Of a stretch of 48,644 bases of DNA, positions 40,251 through 48,374 are shown piece after piece. The notes under the pieces were generated by a model. That model had not been told where the DNA came from, did no database searches, and was given only the letters and a program-made list of their open reading frames with translations. Origin of the DNA: Nonomuraea sp. MG754425 (GTDB taxonomy: Bacteria > Actinomycetota > Actinomycetes > Streptosporangiales > Streptosporangiaceae); contig NZ_SSXE01000055.1 in NCBI RefSeq assembly GCF_021699195.1, positions 1-48,644 of the forward strand. The letters run 5' to 3'. Within the stretch, counting starts at the first letter, position 1; every line of letters begins with the position of its first letter. A program made the position numbers and the translations under genes.

Positions 40251-40820
40251 CTGGCCGACGCCGCCCTGCCGTCGGCGGGGCTGACGGCATGGCAGGCGCT
40301 GGTCGAGCACGCGGGCCTGCGGGCCGGGCAGAGCGTCCTGGTGAACGGGGCGGGCGGTGCGGTCGGCGGGTACGCCGTCCAGCTCGCCGCCCGGACGGGC
40401 ACCGCGGTGACCGCGACCGCGAGCCCCCGCAGCGTCGAGCGGGTCCGCTCCCACGGCGCGCAGGCGATCACCGACTACACGCGCACGCCGGTCACCGGGA
40501 CCGGTGAGCGGTTCGACGTCGTCCTCAACCTGGTGACCACCTCTGCGGCGGACACCGAGGCGCTGGCCGGCCTCGTCGCCGACGGCGGGGTGTTCGTCAG
40601 CACCACCACACCCGGCCGCGACGACGCCGCGCGGGACGTGCGGGCGGTGCGGATGTTCGCCCGCAGCGACGCCGCCCAGCTCGCCGAGCTCGTCGACCGG
40701 GTGGACGCCGGCGCGCTGGCGATCGACGTCGCCGCCCGCCGTCCCCTGGCCGATCTGGCCACCGTCCACGACGAGGCCGTCACCGGACGCCTGCCCGGCA
40801 AGACCGTCCTCATCCCCTGA
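40246..40820 (+). pseudogene. Zinc-binding alcohol dehydrogenase/quinone oxidoreductase, 5'-truncated
   Basis: From VDLADAALPSAGLTAWQAL onward the plus strand matches the C-terminal two thirds of MDR-type quinone oxidoreductases, with the NADP loop NGAGGAVGGYAVQLA and the usual end RLPGKTVLIP. The GroES-like N-terminal domain (about 120 residues) is missing; the DNA before 40246 instead encodes a MarR tail on the other strand. GTG at 40246 could start a short protein, but it would lack the substrate domain, so this is called a pseudogene. Confidence 0.7.
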
Positions 40821-40876
40821 CCGGCCCGCCTCGCCGCCCCTCTTTCATCGATCACGAACTTCTCCGGGAGAACACC

Positions 40877-40912
40877 ATGCCCCTCACCCTCGACCCCGAA
40901 GTCGCCCAGGCT
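40877..40912 (+). pseudogene. 5' fragment of a probable alpha/beta hydrolase gene
   Basis: GGGAG 6 bases before ATG (40877) opens MPLTLDPEVAQA, like the start of actinomycete alpha/beta hydrolases (HSL-type). After 12 codons the sequence becomes antisense to the DoxX-like gene, whose stop is at 40911, so the gene is cut at the junction. It follows the dehydrogenase fragment by 56 bases, as in an operon. Confidence 0.45.
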
Positions 40913-41552
40913 ACTCGTCGATCCAGCCGAGCTCGACCGCCCACCCGCGCGTCATGGCTTCGGCGGCGGGCAGCGTGAGGAACGAGACGGCATACAGGAC
41001 GACGAGGAGCCCGATCGGAACGGCCCAGTCGCGAAGACGGGTTTGCGACGGGGCCGCCCCGTCCTGTCCGGCGTCGGCGGGGCGAGACCGACGGAGCCCC
41101 GTCCCCGTAGGCCGGCGGTCGGCGGGTCTGAGCGCCCACGACGCGATGGCGCACATCCCGAACACCAGCGGCACCCCCCACGTCCGAGGAGGGTCGCCGA
41201 CTGTCAGATGCGACACCACGGCACTCGACCACAGGAAAAAGGCGCCCGCGTACGCCCATTCCTTGATCAGCGGGAGCCTGGGCGCGATGATCGCGATGGC
41301 TGCGGCGGCCTGCCACACGGCCAGAACATCGGCGAAGTAGTGCGGGTACCCCAGATGGCGCAACTGGGCTTCCACCCATTCGATCGGCAGCAGATTCCAC
41401 ACCGATCCGGCAGTCAACTCGAAGACGATGACAAACGTGGTGGCCCAAAAGGCGATGGGGCGGATCCGGCTCCGGGTCCAGCCGCTCCGTGCGCCGGTTG
41501 GCGGCTTCTCGTCCGTCGCGTGCCGGATCGTTCTGGTCGGTTGATTCTTCAT
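40911..41552 (-). CDS. DoxX-like membrane protein
   Basis: The 213-residue product has four to five hydrophobic spans: PIAFWATTFVIVFELTAGSVW, YFADVLAVWQAAAAIAIIAP, EWAYAGAFFLWSSAVVSHL, GVPLVFGMCAIASWAL and AVPIGLLVVLYAVSFLTL. LGYPHYFADVLAVWQAAAAIAI is the DoxX-like pattern seen in actinomycetes. ATG at 41552 has GAGGAGG 5 bases upstream, a strong site; longer starts are not needed. The stop coincides with the scar junction at 40911, so the last few residues may be altered. DoxX proteins are linked to oxidative or thiol stress. It follows the NDH-2-like gene and could share its promoter. Confidence 0.8.
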   Translation of the reverse strand: MKNQPTRTIRHATDEKPPTGARSGWTRSRIRPIAFWATTFVIVFELTAGSVWNLLPIEWVEAQLRHLGYPHYFADVLAVWQAAAAIAIIAPRLPLIKEWAYAGAFFLWSSAVVSHLTVGDPPRTWGVPLVFGMCAIASWALRPADRRPTGTGLRRSRPADAGQDGAAPSQTRLRDWAVPIGLLVVLYAVSFLTLPAAEAMTRGWAVELGWIDE

Positions 41553-41675
41553 CTCGGCCTCCTCGTCAAATCGATCTGGCATGTTCATGGGATTCGCCGT
41601 GCGTGGTGCGCGACCTCGGTTCGAAGCCGCAGGTGGTGGTGGATCGCGCGACGGCGGTCACGGCGACGTGATCCC

Positions 41676-42851
41676 TCACGGCGCGGAGGCCGGCTGGTCG
41701 GGACGCGGGCCGCCCTTGAGCCAGGAGCTGGAACCCGGTCTGCGGGCCTCGCGGCGGATCCTCGACACCCCGAGTTTGCAGGTCGCCTCCTTGATCGCCG
41801 CGGCCATGCGCCCGGCGATGTAGAGATTCACCGCGGTGTCGTCCTTGCGGGAGAGCTGTCGTATGCCGGCGCGCCGGCCGAGGCTGACGCACGACCCCGT
41901 GAAGGCCTGGTCGATCACCGCCGGTTCGGTGCCCGCGATACGGCTCAGCACGGTGCCGGCGGCCTGCGCCCCGAGCGGTTGTGCGGCCTGGCAGCTCATC
42001 CTCAGCGGCCGGCCCGACGGTGCGGCGGCGTCGCCGGCCGCGATGATGCGCCGGTCGTCGACGCTGGTCAGCGTCTCGTCGGTGAGCAGCCGGCCGAGCT
42101 CGTCGGTGCGTAGCCCACTGGCGGCCGCCAGTTCCGGCACGCCGAAACCGGCTGCCCAGATGGTGAGCGCGCTCGCACGCGCCGCGGCGTCGGCGAGGAC
42201 GACCGCATCCGGCCGCACCTCGGTCACCACCTCGGCCTCAAGGACGGCGACACCGTGCCGGGACAGCCACGTGGCCACGGATCGGCGGGCGGAGGCGCTC
42301 AGTGACGGCGCGAGGGTCCGGCCGCACACCAGTGTGACCGTGCGTCCTTGTTCGGCCAGTTCGGCGGCCGTCTCGATGCCGGTCAATCCGCCGCCGACCA
42401 CGGTGATCGGGGCGTCGAACGGGACATTCCCCAGCCTGGCGCGCAGCCGCTGCGCGGGTTCGAGTTCAGCGATGTCGAAGGCGAATTCGGCGGCGCCGGG
42501 CACCGATGACGGTATCGCCGAGGTGCTGCCGACCGCGTAGATGACGTAGTCGTAGTCCAGCGCGGGGCCCGACGCCAGCCGCACCGCGCGGGCGGCGGTG
42601 TCGATGCGCGTGGCGCTGTCGACGATCAACCGGATGCCCTCGCCCAGCAGCGTGCCGTAGTCCACCGTGGCCTCGCCGGTTTCGGCCACGAACTGGTGCA
42701 GCCGGAGTCGTTCGACGAACTCCGGGCGGGGATTGACGAGCGTGATGTCGACGTCGGCGCGGGTCCGCAGGTGATTGGCCGCGAGCGTACCGGCGTAACC
42801 GCCGCCGATGACGACGACCTTGTGGGATGTGGGGCGTTCGGATGTGGACAT
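41676..42851 (-). CDS. NAD(P)/FAD-dependent oxidoreductase, NDH-2-like
   Basis: The 391-residue product has two dinucleotide motifs, VVVIGGGYAGTLAANHL near residues 11-27 and ITVVGGGLTGIETAAELAEQG near 148-168, and the late IIAAGDAAAPSG FAD-binding segment. This is the layout of type II NADH dehydrogenases and related FAD disulfide-family reductases. No transmembrane anchor is seen, and no redox CxxxxC is present near the first motif. ATG at 42851 is the start. It faces a SigJ/ECF41 sigma gene, and such sigma factors are usually paired with an oxidoreductase-type gene under their own promoter, so it is probably a target of that sigma factor. Confidence 0.88.
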   Translation of the reverse strand: MSTSERPTSHKVVVIGGGYAGTLAANHLRTRADVDITLVNPRPEFVERLRLHQFVAETGEATVDYGTLLGEGIRLIVDSATRIDTAARAVRLASGPALDYDYVIYAVGSTSAIPSSVPGAAEFAFDIAELEPAQRLRARLGNVPFDAPITVVGGGLTGIETAAELAEQGRTVTLVCGRTLAPSLSASARRSVATWLSRHGVAVLEAEVVTEVRPDAVVLADAAARASALTIWAAGFGVPELAAASGLRTDELGRLLTDETLTSVDDRRIIAAGDAAAPSGRPLRMSCQAAQPLGAQAAGTVLSRIAGTEPAVIDQAFTGSCVSLGRRAGIRQLSRKDDTAVNLYIAGRMAAAIKEATCKLGVSRIRREARRPGSSSWLKGGPRPDQPASAP

Positions 42852-43007
42852 GGCGCCGCCTTTCGTTCCTGACTTCAGCGGTTTGAGGCTTTGCGACCTG
42901 GCGGAGTCGGTCTTCCGTCACGAAGTGGCTGCCGCGGGGTGATCACGTGTTCCACCGCGGGTTCGCAACGGCGATCCGCATGCCTGCCGGGGGGTAGCTT
43001 CGTGCGT

Positions 43008-43034
43008 ACCGGATGGTGTCTCGCTAGTCCGACA
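43008..43034 (-). promoter_or_regulatory. Candidate ECF41-type promoter of the oxidoreductase gene
   Basis: On the minus strand TGTCGGA (43034-43028) is followed after 16 bases by CGGT (43011-43008). The known ECF41 pattern is a TGTC-type -35 and a CG-type -10 at this spacing. It mirrors the promoter at 43092-43118: both share GCTGT-N-TTGTCGGACT, 11 bases, then ATCCG. It would give a leader of about 150 bases. Confidence 0.55.
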
Positions 43035-43091
43035 ACACAGCACCGCGGAATGTGAGGCGATGCGCCGGCCTGACATTTCACCGCGCTGTCT

Positions 43092-43118
43092 TGTCGGACT
43101 GGTGGAAGCAGATCCGAA
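43092..43118 (+). promoter_or_regulatory. Candidate ECF41-type promoter of the sigma factor gene (autoregulation)
   Basis: TGTCGGA (43092-43098), 16 bases, CGAA (43115-43118), about 34 bases before the ATG. The arms AGTCCGACAACACAGC (43026-43041) and GCTGTCTTGTCGGACT (43085-43100) form a 16-bp inverted repeat with one mismatch, because the two divergent promoters carry the same sequence. Confidence 0.55.
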
Positions 43119-43151
43119 CCGAGGGAGTCAGTGCACGATGGCCAGGACCCC

Positions 43152-44096
43152 ATGACCACCCCATCCGAGCCGCGTGGCGGCCGGCTCGATCCGGGCCTGG
43201 CCGCGATCACGGGCGAGCGGCGTCAGTTGATCAATCTCGCGTACCGGCTCCTCGGCTCCCTGGCCGATGCCGAGGATGTCGTCCAGGACGCCTACGCTCA
43301 CTGGTACGCCCTGACCCGGCAGCAGCAGGACGCCATCGCATCCCCCGGCGCCTGGCTGACCACGGTCGCCAGCCGCCTCTGCCTCAACGTGCTCTCCTCG
43401 GCGCGGGTCCGGCGCGAGACCTACGTGGGCGAGTGGATCCCCGAGCCGCTGCCCGACCCCACGGAGTGGATCAACGGGCGGTCGGACGGCATCACCGTCG
43501 ACCCGGCCGATCGGGTCACCCTGGACGAGTCGGTCAACATGGCCTTCCTCCTGGTGCTCGAGTCGATGACCCCGGCCGAGCGCGTCGCGTTCGTCCTGCA
43601 CGATGTGTTCCGCTACTCCTTCGCCGAAGTGGCCGAGATCGTCGGGCGTACCCCGGCGGCCTGTCGCCAACTGGCCTCCTCGGCCCGCCGTCGCATCCGT
43701 GCCGCGCAGGCGCCTGCGGCTCCGGCGGCCCGGCAGGCCCGGATCGTCCGGGACTTCAAGCAGGCGTGGGAGGCCAAGGACATCGACGCCCTCATCGGCC
43801 TGCTCGACCCCGACGCCACGGCGATCGCCGACGGCGGCGGCGTCGCCGGCGCGATGCTCCGTCCGGTCGAAGGTGTTGAGCGGATCGTGCGCTCCCTGCT
43901 CAATCTCGATGGCAGGCTCCGCGAGCTGACGCTCCTGGAGCGTACGGTCAACGGGCGGCCCGGCCTGATCGCCCAGCACGACGGCGTCACCGTGTCGGTG
44001 TACGCGTTCGAGATCGCAGGCGAGCGGATCAAGCACATCTGGGCGGTACGCAACCCCGACAAGCTCCGGCCGTGGACGGCAGGACCGCGGCACTAG
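43152..44096 (+). CDS. sigJ: RNA polymerase sigma factor, SigJ/ECF41 type
   Basis: The 314-residue product has sigma region 2 (LINLAYRLLGSLADAEDVVQDAYAHWY near residues 28-54), region 4 (LESMTPAERVAFVLHDVF, then EVAEIVGRTPAACRQLASSARRR) and a C-terminal SnoaL-like extension. The extension has DGGG and NGRPG, the motifs expected in ECF41 proteins, where it controls activity without an anti-sigma factor. ATG at 43152 with AGGA 4 bases upstream fits the inferred transcript start; GTG at 43131 after GAGGGAG is an alternative. The divergent oxidoreductase gene and matched promoters fit the ECF41 arrangement. Confidence 0.9.
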   Translation: MTTPSEPRGGRLDPGLAAITGERRQLINLAYRLLGSLADAEDVVQDAYAHWYALTRQQQDAIASPGAWLTTVASRLCLNVLSSARVRRETYVGEWIPEPLPDPTEWINGRSDGITVDPADRVTLDESVNMAFLLVLESMTPAERVAFVLHDVFRYSFAEVAEIVGRTPAACRQLASSARRRIRAAQAPAAPAARQARIVRDFKQAWEAKDIDALIGLLDPDATAIADGGGVAGAMLRPVEGVERIVRSLLNLDGRLRELTLLERTVNGRPGLIAQHDGVTVSVYAFEIAGERIKHIWAVRNPDKLRPWTAGPRH

Positions 44097-44314
44097 GAAC
44101 AGCTCGTGCCCGGCGACGAAAGATGATCTCAGCCGGCCCGGAACACGCCCGGATGCGAGTGCGCCCTGCCGGAGGTCGAAGACCCCCGACCCGCGAGGGA
44201 CAGGTAGCGCCGCAGGCCGTGGCATCGCATCAGCCGCCGGACGTCAGCCGCTTCACCCACCTGCCCGGCGGCGCACAGACGGTCTCCCACAATCACCGGA
44301 TGGATGGACAGAAC

Positions 44315-45508
44315 ATGACGAAAGCGCTGGAATTGCCGCTGCAGATGCGGCGGAACGGGTTCAACCCGGTCGAGGAACTGGCCCAGGCTCGCGACGGCGA
44401 GGGTGTCGTGCGGGTGGAGACGCCGTTCGGTATGCCCGCCTACCTGGTCTGCCGCCATGAGGATGTTCGCCGGGTGCTGTCGGATCCGGCCCGGTTCAGC
44501 AGCGCCCTCACGCCCTTCCCGGGATCCGGGCAGGAGGACGCCGACGAACTGGCCAGGTTGCGGGCCGGGCAACTGATCGGGTTCGACCCGCCGGAGCACA
44601 CGCGGTTGCGCCGGATGCTCACCCCGGAGTTCACGGCGCGCCGGATGCGCAGGCTCGAGCCGCGGATCATCGAGATCGTCGAGGCGGCGCTGGACGATCT
44701 GGAGCGGGCCGGCCGGCCGGCCGATCTGGTGGCCCACTTCGCGCTGCCGGTGCCGTCGCTGGTGATCTGCGAGCTGCTGGGTGTGCCCTACGCCGACCGC
44801 GCCGAGTTCCAGGACCGTTCCGCTCGCCTGCTGGACACGTCGCTGCCGATGGAGCAGCGCGGCGCGACGCTGAGGGAGGACCGCGAGTACATGGCCGGCC
44901 TGGTCGCCCGCGCGCAGGCGGACCCGGGCGAGGACATGCTGGGCATGCTGGTACGCGAGCACGGCGACGATCTCAGCACCGACGAACTGATCGGTATCGC
45001 CAGACTGCTGCTGCTCGCCGGACACGAGACGACCTCGAACATGCTCGGCCTGGGCACCCTGGCCCTGCTGCGGCACCCGGAGCAACTCGCGATGATCCGC
45101 GAGGATCCGGCTCAGGTCGAACCCGCCATCGAGGAGCTGATGCGCTGGCTGTCCATCGTGCAGTGGACGCCGCCGCGTACGACCACGACAGACGTGGAGA
45201 TCGGCGGGCAGGCCATCCCCGCAGGATCGTTCGTGATCTGCTCGATTCCGGCCGCCAACCGTGACCCGGCCTCGATCGACGATCCCGAGACCCTCGACAT
45301 CACCCGCGGAGCCGCCGGTCACGTCGCCTTCGGCCACGGCGTGCACCACTGCCTCGGGGCGCCGCTGGCGCGGATGGAGATGCGCATCGCCTTCCCCGCC
45401 CTGCTGCGCCGCTTCCCCGGCCTCGCCCTGTCCGGCCCGGACGAGCAGGCCGACTTCCGGGTCTTCAGCGCCGTGTACGGCCTGAACGCGCTGCCGGTGA
45501 CCTGGTGA
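44315..45508 (+). CDS. Cytochrome P450, CYP105-like
   Basis: The 397-residue product has the P450 set: I-helix AGHETTS at residues 235-241, ExxR at 274-277 in EELMR, PPRTTTTDVEIGG, and the heme loop FGHGVHHCLGAPLAR with the axial Cys at 346. DPPEHTRLRRMLTPEFT near 91-107 is the usual bacterial B-C region. It is soluble and would need ferredoxin and ferredoxin reductase, not encoded here. ATG at 44315 and ATG at 44300 are both possible starts, each with weak ribosome sites. Neighbours (sigma factor, recombinase remnant, UvrA-like gene) give no clear pathway; hydroxylation of a small lipophilic substrate is the general expectation. Confidence 0.92.
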   Translation: MTKALELPLQMRRNGFNPVEELAQARDGEGVVRVETPFGMPAYLVCRHEDVRRVLSDPARFSSALTPFPGSGQEDADELARLRAGQLIGFDPPEHTRLRRMLTPEFTARRMRRLEPRIIEIVEAALDDLERAGRPADLVAHFALPVPSLVICELLGVPYADRAEFQDRSARLLDTSLPMEQRGATLREDREYMAGLVARAQADPGEDMLGMLVREHGDDLSTDELIGIARLLLLAGHETTSNMLGLGTLALLRHPEQLAMIREDPAQVEPAIEELMRWLSIVQWTPPRTTTTDVEIGGQAIPAGSFVICSIPAANRDPASIDDPETLDITRGAAGHVAFGHGVHHCLGAPLARMEMRIAFPALLRRFPGLALSGPDEQADFRVFSAVYGLNALPVTW

Positions 45509-45536
45509 GCGGACGCCCGCCCGGCCGTCAGCTCCA

Positions 45537-45608
45537 CGACACCCCGGCACGACCGTCCAGCGGATCGCCGGCCTGTTCGGCATGCCCCGGCTGACCGAGT
45601 GCGGGCAA
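45537..45608 (+). pseudogene. Serine recombinase (resolvase) HTH remnant
   Basis: One frame reads GTTVQRIAGLFGMPRLTECG, close to the C-terminal HTH of resolvases and invertases (pattern G-T-x-V-x-R-I-A-x-L-F-G-V-P-R-S-T-V-Y-G). No catalytic domain lies upstream; the P450 gene ends at 45508. Only a trace of a lost mobile element, if real. The rest of the 45509-45835 gap shows nothing else recognisable. Confidence 0.35.
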
Positions 45609-45835
45609 GACGGCGGCGAAAACATGACATGCGGTGTCGGGTTTTGCGGCGAGCATGGCTGCACCGGTCGGCGGATCGGGGTCGCCATGTGACGAGCGCC
45701 GCTCAGCCCGATCGATGGTGAGCGGCGGCCGCATGTCGGGTCGTCCGGCAGGGGCGGAGGGTCTGTCCGCCCCTGTTCCGCTGTGTTGTGAAAGGTGGAC
45801 GAAGGTTGACTGCATTCGTACGAGACGTCGCGAGC

Positions 45836-48325
45836 ATGGTGCGCGAGACCATCGACGTGGTGGGGGCTCGTACCAACAATCTGCGGGACGTGTCCGTGAG
45901 CATCCCCAAGGGGCTGCTGGTCGCCTTCACCGGGGTGAGCGGCAGCGGCAAGACCTCGCTGGCGATCGACACGCTGCACAACGAGGCCCAGCTCCGGTAT
46001 CTGGAAGGGCTTTCGCCGTTCGTCCGGCAGTACATCACCCAGCGCAACCGGCCCAAGGTCGATCGCATCCTGGGACTCGGCGCGACGCTCGCGGTCGACC
46101 AGCGCCGTCTGAACCGCAACCCGCGCTCCACGGTCGCGACGATCACCGGCATCGACGGGCACCTGGGGCTGCTGTACTCGCGCCTTCCGGGGATCGACGC
46201 GGACCCGGCGGCGAGCAGCGGAGACGGACATCTGACGACCGCTCACTTCGACCGCGCCACGCCGGAAGGGAGCTGCGGGGACTGCCACGGGGTGGGCGGG
46301 CGCTGGGAGGCGCAGGAGGACCTGGTCATCACCCATCCGGAGCTTCCGCTCTTCGAAGGGGCTTCGCCTTGGTACGCGAAGTGGCGATCGGGGGAGCACG
46401 CGTTCGTACCGGCACTCGCCGACAAGCGCGGCGTGGACCTCGGCCGGCCGTGGCAGTCGTTGCCCGAGGAGTTCCGTCACTGCGTGCTGCACGGCACGGG
46501 CGACGAGAAGATCGAGGCGACCATCGACATGACGAACAAGAACGAGACGGCTCAGGTGACCTACACCTCGAGCCAGCCGCTGCGGGGAGCGCTCGCCGAG
46601 GTGGAGCGGGTGTTCCTGAACGCCCAGACCTCCAACGCCAAGCAGCGCTACCTGCCGTACATGCGCAAGCGGCCCTGCGGCACCTGCGGCGGCAGCGGGT
46701 ACGACCAGGTGGCCCGGTCCGTGCGGCTCGGCGGGCTGACCTACCCCGACCTGATCGAGGTGGAAGTCCGGGAGGTGCGTAGCTGGGCGAGACGGGTGGC
46801 GGACGACCTGGGCTCCCGGCAGCGCGAGGTGGGCGAGCCGCTGCTGCAGGACCTGGGCCGCAGGCTCGGCATCCTGGACCGGCTCGGCCTGGCCCATCTC
46901 CAACTGTCCCGGAGCGCGGCGACGCTGTCCGGTGGTGAGTTGCAGCGGACCCGGCTCGCCGCCCAGCTCAGCACCGAGCTGAGCGGCATCATCTTCGTTC
47001 TGGACGAGCCCGGGACCGGGCTGCATCCGGCGGACAAGGCGCACCTGCTCGACATCGCCCTGGAGCTGCGCGCGGCCGGCAACACGGTGCTCCTCGTCGA
47101 GCACGATCCCGAGCTGATCGCCCGGACCGACTGGGTGATCGACATGGGGCCCGGCGCCGGACGCCTCGGCGGTGAGGTCCTGGTGTCGGGGCCTCCCGCC
47201 GATGCGGCCGCGCACCCCGGGTCACTGACCGGGCGCTACCTGGCCGGTGCGGGGCCGCGGCTACGCCGGACCCGCCGCCCGGTCGGGCACGACACCGACT
47301 GGGTGGAGCTGCACGGCCTGCGCGCGCACAACGTGGCCGCGGACCGGGTGCGTTTCCCCGCCGGTCGGCTCACCTGCCTGACCGGGGTGAGCGGCAGCGG
47401 CAAGAGCAGCCTGCTCGGTGCGCTGGCGGTGAGCATGGAGGCCGCCTTGGACGGAACGCCGACCGACATGGTGCGGGAGGTGACCGGCGTCGAGGGGTTC
47501 GCCTGGGTCGCCGTCGTCGATCAGGAACCGCTCGGGCGGACGCCGCGATCCAACCCGGCCACCTACAGCAAGGCGTTCGACATCGTCCGCAGGCTGTTCG
47601 CCGGAACCGACGCGGCGCGCGGGCGCGGGGTCGATGCCTCCTGGTTCAGCTTCAACACCGCGAACGGCGGCCGCTGCGAGACCTGTACGGGATATGGCCG
47701 CAAGCTGGTCAACATGCACTTTCTGCCGGATGTGTGGGTGGTCTGTGACGCGTGCGAGGGGCGGCGCTACCAGCCGGAGGCACTGGAGATCAGGTATCAG
47801 GGGCTGGCCATCGATCAGGTGCTGGAACTGACCGTCGCCGAGGCGGTGGAGCGGTTCTCCGAGCCCCGGCAACTCGCGGAGATCCTCGGAGCCCTGGACC
47901 AGGTCGGGCTCGGCTATCTCCAACTCGGCCAGAGCGCCACGGAGTTGTCCGGGGGAGAGGCGCAGCGGCTGAAGCTCGCTTCGGCGATCCAGCGAGGTGC
48001 CGCGAGCCGCAGGGCCGGGCTCGTCGTTCTCGACGAACCCGTCTCGGGCCTGCACCCGTCTGACATTCAACGGGTGGTGGACACGTTCGACGTGTTGCTC
48101 GACTCGGGCAACACCGTCGTCGTGGCCGAGCATGACATCCCTGTCGCCGCGTCCGCGGACTGGCTGATCGACCTGGGGCCCGGGGCCGGTCCGGACGGGG
48201 GTGCGGTGGTCGCGGAGGGCACCCCGGACACCGTCGCGACCGCGGGCACCCCGACCGCCGTCTTCCTGCGGCGGTACGCGGCGGGCCGGCCGCTCCTGGA
48301 GACGCGGGAGGGCAGCCGCCGATGA
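45836..48325 (+). CDS. UvrA-like ABC ATPase (UvrA2/DrrC type)
   Basis: The 829-residue product has two ABC ATPase cores. The first has GVSGSGKTS, LSGGELQRTRLAAQLST and FVLDEPGTGLHP; the second GVSGSGKSS, LSGGEAQRLKLA and VVLDEPVSGLHP. Zinc CxxC pairs occur as CGDC, CGTC and the CETC-N19-CDAC module of the second half. At about 830 residues it lacks the larger UvrB-interaction insert of housekeeping UvrA and matches the class II UvrA/DrrC group tied to resistance against DNA-binding antibiotics. ATG at 45836 is chosen; TTG at 45806 (AGGTGG upstream) and GTG at 45788 are in-frame alternatives. It probably removes or senses DNA-bound drugs; a backup repair role is the alternative. Confidence 0.88.
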   Translation: MVRETIDVVGARTNNLRDVSVSIPKGLLVAFTGVSGSGKTSLAIDTLHNEAQLRYLEGLSPFVRQYITQRNRPKVDRILGLGATLAVDQRRLNRNPRSTVATITGIDGHLGLLYSRLPGIDADPAASSGDGHLTTAHFDRATPEGSCGDCHGVGGRWEAQEDLVITHPELPLFEGASPWYAKWRSGEHAFVPALADKRGVDLGRPWQSLPEEFRHCVLHGTGDEKIEATIDMTNKNETAQVTYTSSQPLRGALAEVERVFLNAQTSNAKQRYLPYMRKRPCGTCGGSGYDQVARSVRLGGLTYPDLIEVEVREVRSWARRVADDLGSRQREVGEPLLQDLGRRLGILDRLGLAHLQLSRSAATLSGGELQRTRLAAQLSTELSGIIFVLDEPGTGLHPADKAHLLDIALELRAAGNTVLLVEHDPELIARTDWVIDMGPGAGRLGGEVLVSGPPADAAAHPGSLTGRYLAGAGPRLRRTRRPVGHDTDWVELHGLRAHNVAADRVRFPAGRLTCLTGVSGSGKSSLLGALAVSMEAALDGTPTDMVREVTGVEGFAWVAVVDQEPLGRTPRSNPATYSKAFDIVRRLFAGTDAARGRGVDASWFSFNTANGGRCETCTGYGRKLVNMHFLPDVWVVCDACEGRRYQPEALEIRYQGLAIDQVLELTVAEAVERFSEPRQLAEILGALDQVGLGYLQLGQSATELSGGEAQRLKLASAIQRGAASRRAGLVVLDEPVSGLHPSDIQRVVDTFDVLLDSGNTVVVAEHDIPVAASADWLIDLGPGAGPDGGAVVAEGTPDTVATAGTPTAVFLRRYAAGRPLLETREGSRR

Positions 48326-48374
48326 CGCTGCTGCGGCCGGCCGCCGGACCTCGGGCTCTCACCCCTGGACGCCG

